Of a stretch of DNA of 64,000 nucleotides, positions 60,644 through 64,000 are shown piece by piece. A model generated the notes under the pieces. The model had not been told where the DNA came from, did not search any database, and saw only the letters and a program-made list of their open reading frames with translations. Each line of letters opens with the position of its first letter. The first letter of the stretch is position 1. The stretch spans positions 23,132,037-23,196,036 of the forward strand of contig CM036617.1 in the NCBI GenBank assembly GCA_020746105.1. The letters are read 5' to 3'. The DNA comes from Trogon surrucura. Its lineage: Eukaryota > Chordata > Aves > Trogoniformes > Trogonidae. The position numbers were made by a program, and so were the translations under genes.

Positions 60644-61457
60644 CTGCAAGACAGAAAGAAGGAAAGCACATTAGTGTGGGGGTGGAGATAAAACATCTAA
60701 GCCCACAAACACGGTAAAACAAGCTCTGAGGAGCTACAAATAGGGGCTTTGCCAATATCCTGTGTACATCGGAGAGCCCTGTTTTTTCAAGGTTTGTGAA
60801 CACAGCCATCTGCCCTATGGATTTACTCAGCAGTTTGCCATGCTTAAGAACTACCACTTTCCAGTCCCTCTTTAAACCTTAACTTGCCCTCAAAAAAACC
60901 CCATGTTTTTTAATCTTCTGGACAACATTTCTCCACTGAGGGGGAAATAAATTTTTTCAGACTATCATCTGAGAAATATGCTGGACTGACTTCTCCAACT
61001 GATCAAACAACTGGTTGCAGAAGGAAGCCAGGCACTTGCTTCTAGATATGGTTTTAGGCACTCTGGATGGGGCACAAAGCACAAAAGAACAAGTGCCTCA
61101 CACTTGCTGACGAGAATTAAGTCTCCATTTCCCAGGTCTGTAATCCACAGAGCTGCAACAGGTGATAAAAATAAACCCATTTTAAGGCAAAGCAAGTGGC
61201 TGGTCCCAAGCACCCATTTTGAAGCTCCTCTTCAGGATGCACAGGTTGATTTTGATCAATGTACCAACCCCAACATAATTTATGAGCTCAGCAATGGAGT
61301 GAGACCTATAATCTCCAGTTTAAATCTGAGTTAAAGAACAGAGCTAAACAGCTCAGCAGATCCAGGCAGTCTAACCCGGTACAGCTACAGACCCTATGTT
61401 GCACAAAAATGTCTTCAAAAGGAAAAAAAGCAGCTCTGAGCAATCAACATCTCCTAC
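60644..61457. other. Putative intron
   Basis: No coding block or repeat was recognised. It would be intronic to the leftward gene if that gene is real. Confidence 0.4.
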
Positions 61458-61547
61458 CTCTAAAACATGGACCCCCAGTGGCCATTAAGACTAACTTCAC
61501 GTCCCCATTGGGATTGCTTAGCACAATCCCTGTCCAAGCCCTTCTCT
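61458..61547 (-). other. Candidate exon, 90 bp, phase does not match its neighbours
   Basis: It has an excellent acceptor (CTCTTTTTGTTTGCTACTTCAG) and a donor AGAG|GTAGGA. Only the phase-1 frame is open (RRAWTGIVLSNPNGDVKLVL then MATGGPCFRG). The flanking exons are phase 0, so it cannot join them directly. It could be an alternative exon, need further unseen exons, or be chance. Confidence 0.25.
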
Positions 61548-61699
61548 CTGAAGTAGCAAACAAAAAGAGAGCAGAATTTTTAACCCAAGAGTGTGACCCA
61601 AGATCTAGAAGAACTGAATCAGACCCAATACAATCTGGACTAAGTAATTTATGCACCACTCACCCTTGTTTTATTTACTTGGTTTATTGGGGCGAATAG

Positions 61700-62171
61700 C
61701 CTTAAGGCCTTGGGACTCTGGAGAGAGTCTAACACAGAGCTACGAGGATGATTAAGGGGCTTGAACATCTCTCCTATGAAGAGAGACTGAGAGAACTGGG
61801 GCTGTTTAGCTTTGAAAGGAGATGGCTGAGAGGGGATCTTGTTAGTGTATACAAATATCTGAAGGGTGGGTGTCAAGAGGAAGGGGACAATCTCTTTTCA
61901 GTGGTGCCCAGCATTAGAACAAGAAATAATGTGTGTAAGCTACAGCATAGGAAGTTTCACCTCAACACGAGGAGAAACTACTGTGCGGGTGGCAGAGCCC
62001 TGGCACAGGCTGCCCAGAGAGGGTGTGGAGTCTCCTTCTCTGGAGACTTTCAAAACCCACCTGGATACGTTCCTGTGTGGCTGCCCTAGGGGATCCTGCT
62101 CTGGCAGGGGGGTTGGGCTAGATGATCTCTAGAGGTCCCTTCCAACCCCTGACATTCTATGATTCTATGGC
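61700..62171 (+). mobile_element. CR1 3' fragment, complete at its 3' end
   Basis: + strand CR1 with the last part of ORF2 (GLEHLSYEERLRELGLFSFE, with a frameshift further on) and the full 3' UTR: GGGTTGGGCTAGATGATCTC, GTCCCTTCCAACCCCTGACA, then ATTCTATGATTCTATGG. The terminal octamers are intact. It lies opposite to the leftward transcript, in what would be its intron. Confidence 0.93.
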
Positions 62172-63322
62172 CAACACAGAGGAAAACACCTTACTAGGCT
62201 GATGTTTTGCATTCTGTACAAGAAGTAGTCTTGTTTTGCACACTTTAGCACGGAATTGAACCACCGGCACCAAAGTTTCATTAGGAAAGGTTGCAAGCTG
62301 TCATGCAACTGTACTGGAAAAGATGCTTCTGTGGTACTTCATCTCCGGTAGAAAGCTTCACATATTTGCTCAATACCGACCAGCTTTCAAATGCCACAGG
62401 ACTAGACTAACATAGTTAACTGCAACCTTTCTGAGCCACACAGCTAACACAAATGTTAGGCCTAAGTTCCAAGGGCAGAGTCTCACTGACTACTTTGGAG
62501 GTGAAGAGTGCCCTTTTCTTTGGCTGCTTGCCTTACTAGAAAAAAGTCAGCTTCTTCAGTACAGGAAGGACAATCACTGGATGGGAAGAATAACGTTCAG
62601 GCTTGCACAGGTCAATTTACAAAGTGCAGATCTGCCAGAACTGGACTTTCCAGCACAGCCTCTCAAAGAAATGCTCAGAACAAAACCACAATTCAGGCAG
62701 AATTTCAGAGAGTGTATAACCAATACTATGATCCTCCCAAACCTTTACCTTCTGCAAGCCTTGAATTTCATACGAATTCATCCTGAGTCAAATTTGACAC
62801 TTATATACACTGGTGAAAACCCTGGGCAGCTCCAATAATGCTACTAAAATTATTTCAGCATTACAGCATATGACAGAAAAGGTTGTACCCTTCTTTTAAC
62901 TTGCCCTCACAGCCTCTCCAATCAAATCTGTGTTACACTGACGTCAACAGAGAGCTTGCTGCAACAGCTCCTCAGGCACCTTTGTTAGGTTTTACCACTA
63001 GATGTATCAAGACAATCTTTTCCTAAAGCAGCTGAAAGTTCTTTTCACTCTGTTCCTAGTCTGTGCCAGCAGACAGACCAAACTCACGTTGCAATACGGG
63101 GCTCTAGACAGTTCAGGACAAAGGACAAAATACTATCTGCGTACAAAAACCATCCAATATGAACGATGTACCTCTAAGTTACTGCTCACTTCAAGACCCG
63201 ATGTCTACTTCTTTCTTCTACTACATTCTTCTGTATTATTGCAAAGAGTTGGTGGCCACACACCCAGATAATTCAACACACCAAAACAGCATTTTTCAAA
63301 CTATTGGTAAAAATAAACTTAC
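62172..63322. other. Putative intron
   Basis: No convincing exon on the minus strand. + strand ORFs at 62,508-62,838 and 63,002-63,419 show no family features. Confidence 0.4.
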
Positions 63323-63394
63323 TTTCCCTTTTCCTGTAGCATGGTTGATCAAGCTACAGACTCCATGCAGAATAGAGGTCTCCATGTTACCCTT
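63323..63394 (-). CDS. Coding exon of unidentified leftward gene, 72 bp
   Basis: 24 codons in phase 0: KGN then METSILHGVCSLINHATGKG K. The donor GGGAAA|GTAAGT is a perfect consensus; the acceptor (GGTATTCGTTAAAG) is weak. ATG 63,385 has a strong Kozak context (AACATGG) and could be the true start, although an in-frame ATG lies one exon earlier. Confidence 0.45.
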
Positions 63395-63503
63395 CTTTAA
63401 CGAATACCAAATGTATTAGGAGGTTAAAAAGAAAATATTAATTTCACGGGAATAGAAAATCTGGCAAAAAGCATTCTGCACTCTAAATAGTTTACAAACT
63501 TAC

Positions 63504-63542
63504 TGCTCTTTTCTTCATCAGTTCCAGCAGGTTAATTTCACA
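63504..63542 (-). CDS. First coding exon of unidentified leftward gene, 39 bp
   Basis: 13 codons in phase 0 between TTTCTCTCCCCATTTTAG and AGAGCA|GTAAGT, both strong sites. The frame reads CEINLLELMKKRA, with a first ATG at 63,518 (weak context). Joined to the putative 5' UTR exon, an in-frame TGA at 63,812-63,810 precedes it and no ATG intervenes, so translation would begin at 63,518 or at 63,385 in the next exon. The product is unknown. Confidence 0.45.
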
Positions 63543-63767
63543 CTAAAATGGGGAGAGAAAAACATTTACAAGTGTCATGGAGACAGTGGAGAAAGGCACC
63601 CCCATGTTTCTAAAGATGATAAATAAATCCACGCACATGCCTAAATTATTAATAAATAAATGTGAGTGCCTCCGAAATTAAAGGTTCGGGTATCAATTGA
63701 GGAAAAGAGTTAACTACACTACCCCACCCTAACCAAAGAATAATGATCCGGATCCTAAGACGCTCAC

Positions 63768-63870
63768 CTTATAAAAGATGAGGAGTCTCAACCCCAGGGA
63801 CCGAAGTCCTCAGGCAGCGTCCCACCTACGGGGGTACACTGGGCACCCGCAGCACCACCTGCCACGAGGA
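63768..63870 (-). other. Putative 5' untranslated exon of leftward gene
   Basis: GC-rich, without ATG on the minus strand, ending in donor TATAAG|GTGAGC. The 5' end is set about 30 bp after the TATA-like box and is approximate. Confidence 0.45.
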
Positions 63871-63893
63871 AACTGCCCCAGAGGGCTGCCTGC

Positions 63894-64000
63894 ACCCCCT
63901 TTTAAAGTCTCAGTCGAGTTGCCAGTGGTCAATCAAGCCATCTCGGCCTCTCATTGGCTGCCACCCAACTTTCTGGGAGGGCCCCGCAGGGTGATTGGTC
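63894..64000 (-). promoter_or_regulatory. Leftward promoter: two CCAAT boxes and a TATA-like box
   Basis: Read on the minus strand: ACCAATCACC (core 63,998-63,994), GCCAATGAGA (core 63,957-63,953), then TTTAAAAG at 63,906-63,899, in GC-richer DNA. The spacing (41 bp between CCAAT cores, about 50 bp to the TATA-like box) is typical of an NF-Y-dependent promoter. The region continues past the window edge. Confidence 0.5.

Noticed and set aside
62508..62838. + strand ORFs suggesting an exon (DLPELDFPAQPLKEML)
   Set aside because: An acceptor-like CAG precedes it, but there is no donor, no neighbouring exon on that strand and no family resemblance.

Overview
The window is vertebrate nuclear DNA, almost certainly from a bird. 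Many CR1 LINE copies lie on both strands, there is an LTR of a type common in bird genomes, introns are long and AT-rich with GT-AG borders, and one gene encodes a vertebrate WAVE-family protein. There is nothing bacterial here: no operons, Shine-Dalgarno sites or CRISPR.

The main gene is WASF3 (WAVE3) on the + strand. Eight coding exons between 29,053 and 52,691 join in frame (133+135+154+118+176+264+371+158 nt) into 502 codons plus a stop, the length of human WAVE3. The protein runs from the WAVE homology domain through a basic region and polyproline to a WH2-central-acidic C-terminus. Its untranslated first exon is not recognised, so most of the first 29 kb is read as intron 1 or upstream DNA. 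The 3' UTR runs to about 55.1 kb.

Transposable elements make up most of the rest. At 1-3,400 (minus strand) lies a CR1 that is intact as far as it can be seen. It has ORF1 (355 aa, GDSL-esterase-like), then a 2-nt gap, then an ORF2 that stays open for 682 codons until it leaves the window. Shorter CR1 pieces lie at about 13.4, 23.9, 32.7, 34.5, 35.0, 40.6, 47.1, 51.9, 55.1 and 61.7 kb. An LTR lies antisense at 8.47-9.6 kb, and a second fragment of the same family sits against the 55-57 kb CR1.

The last 7 kb (57-64 kb) is a separate neighbourhood, convergent with WASF3. A GC-rich promoter-like block at the right edge reads leftward (two inverted CCAAT boxes and a TATA-like box). It is followed by a putative 5' UTR exon and three short phase-0 exons of a protein I do not recognise. 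The same strand carries a GC-rich exon-like remnant of the CSRNP (cysteine/serine-rich nuclear protein) family. A decayed NDUFA5 C-terminal copy lies on the + strand. Outside the listed features, long stretches are AT-rich intronic or intergenic DNA in which I see no gene.
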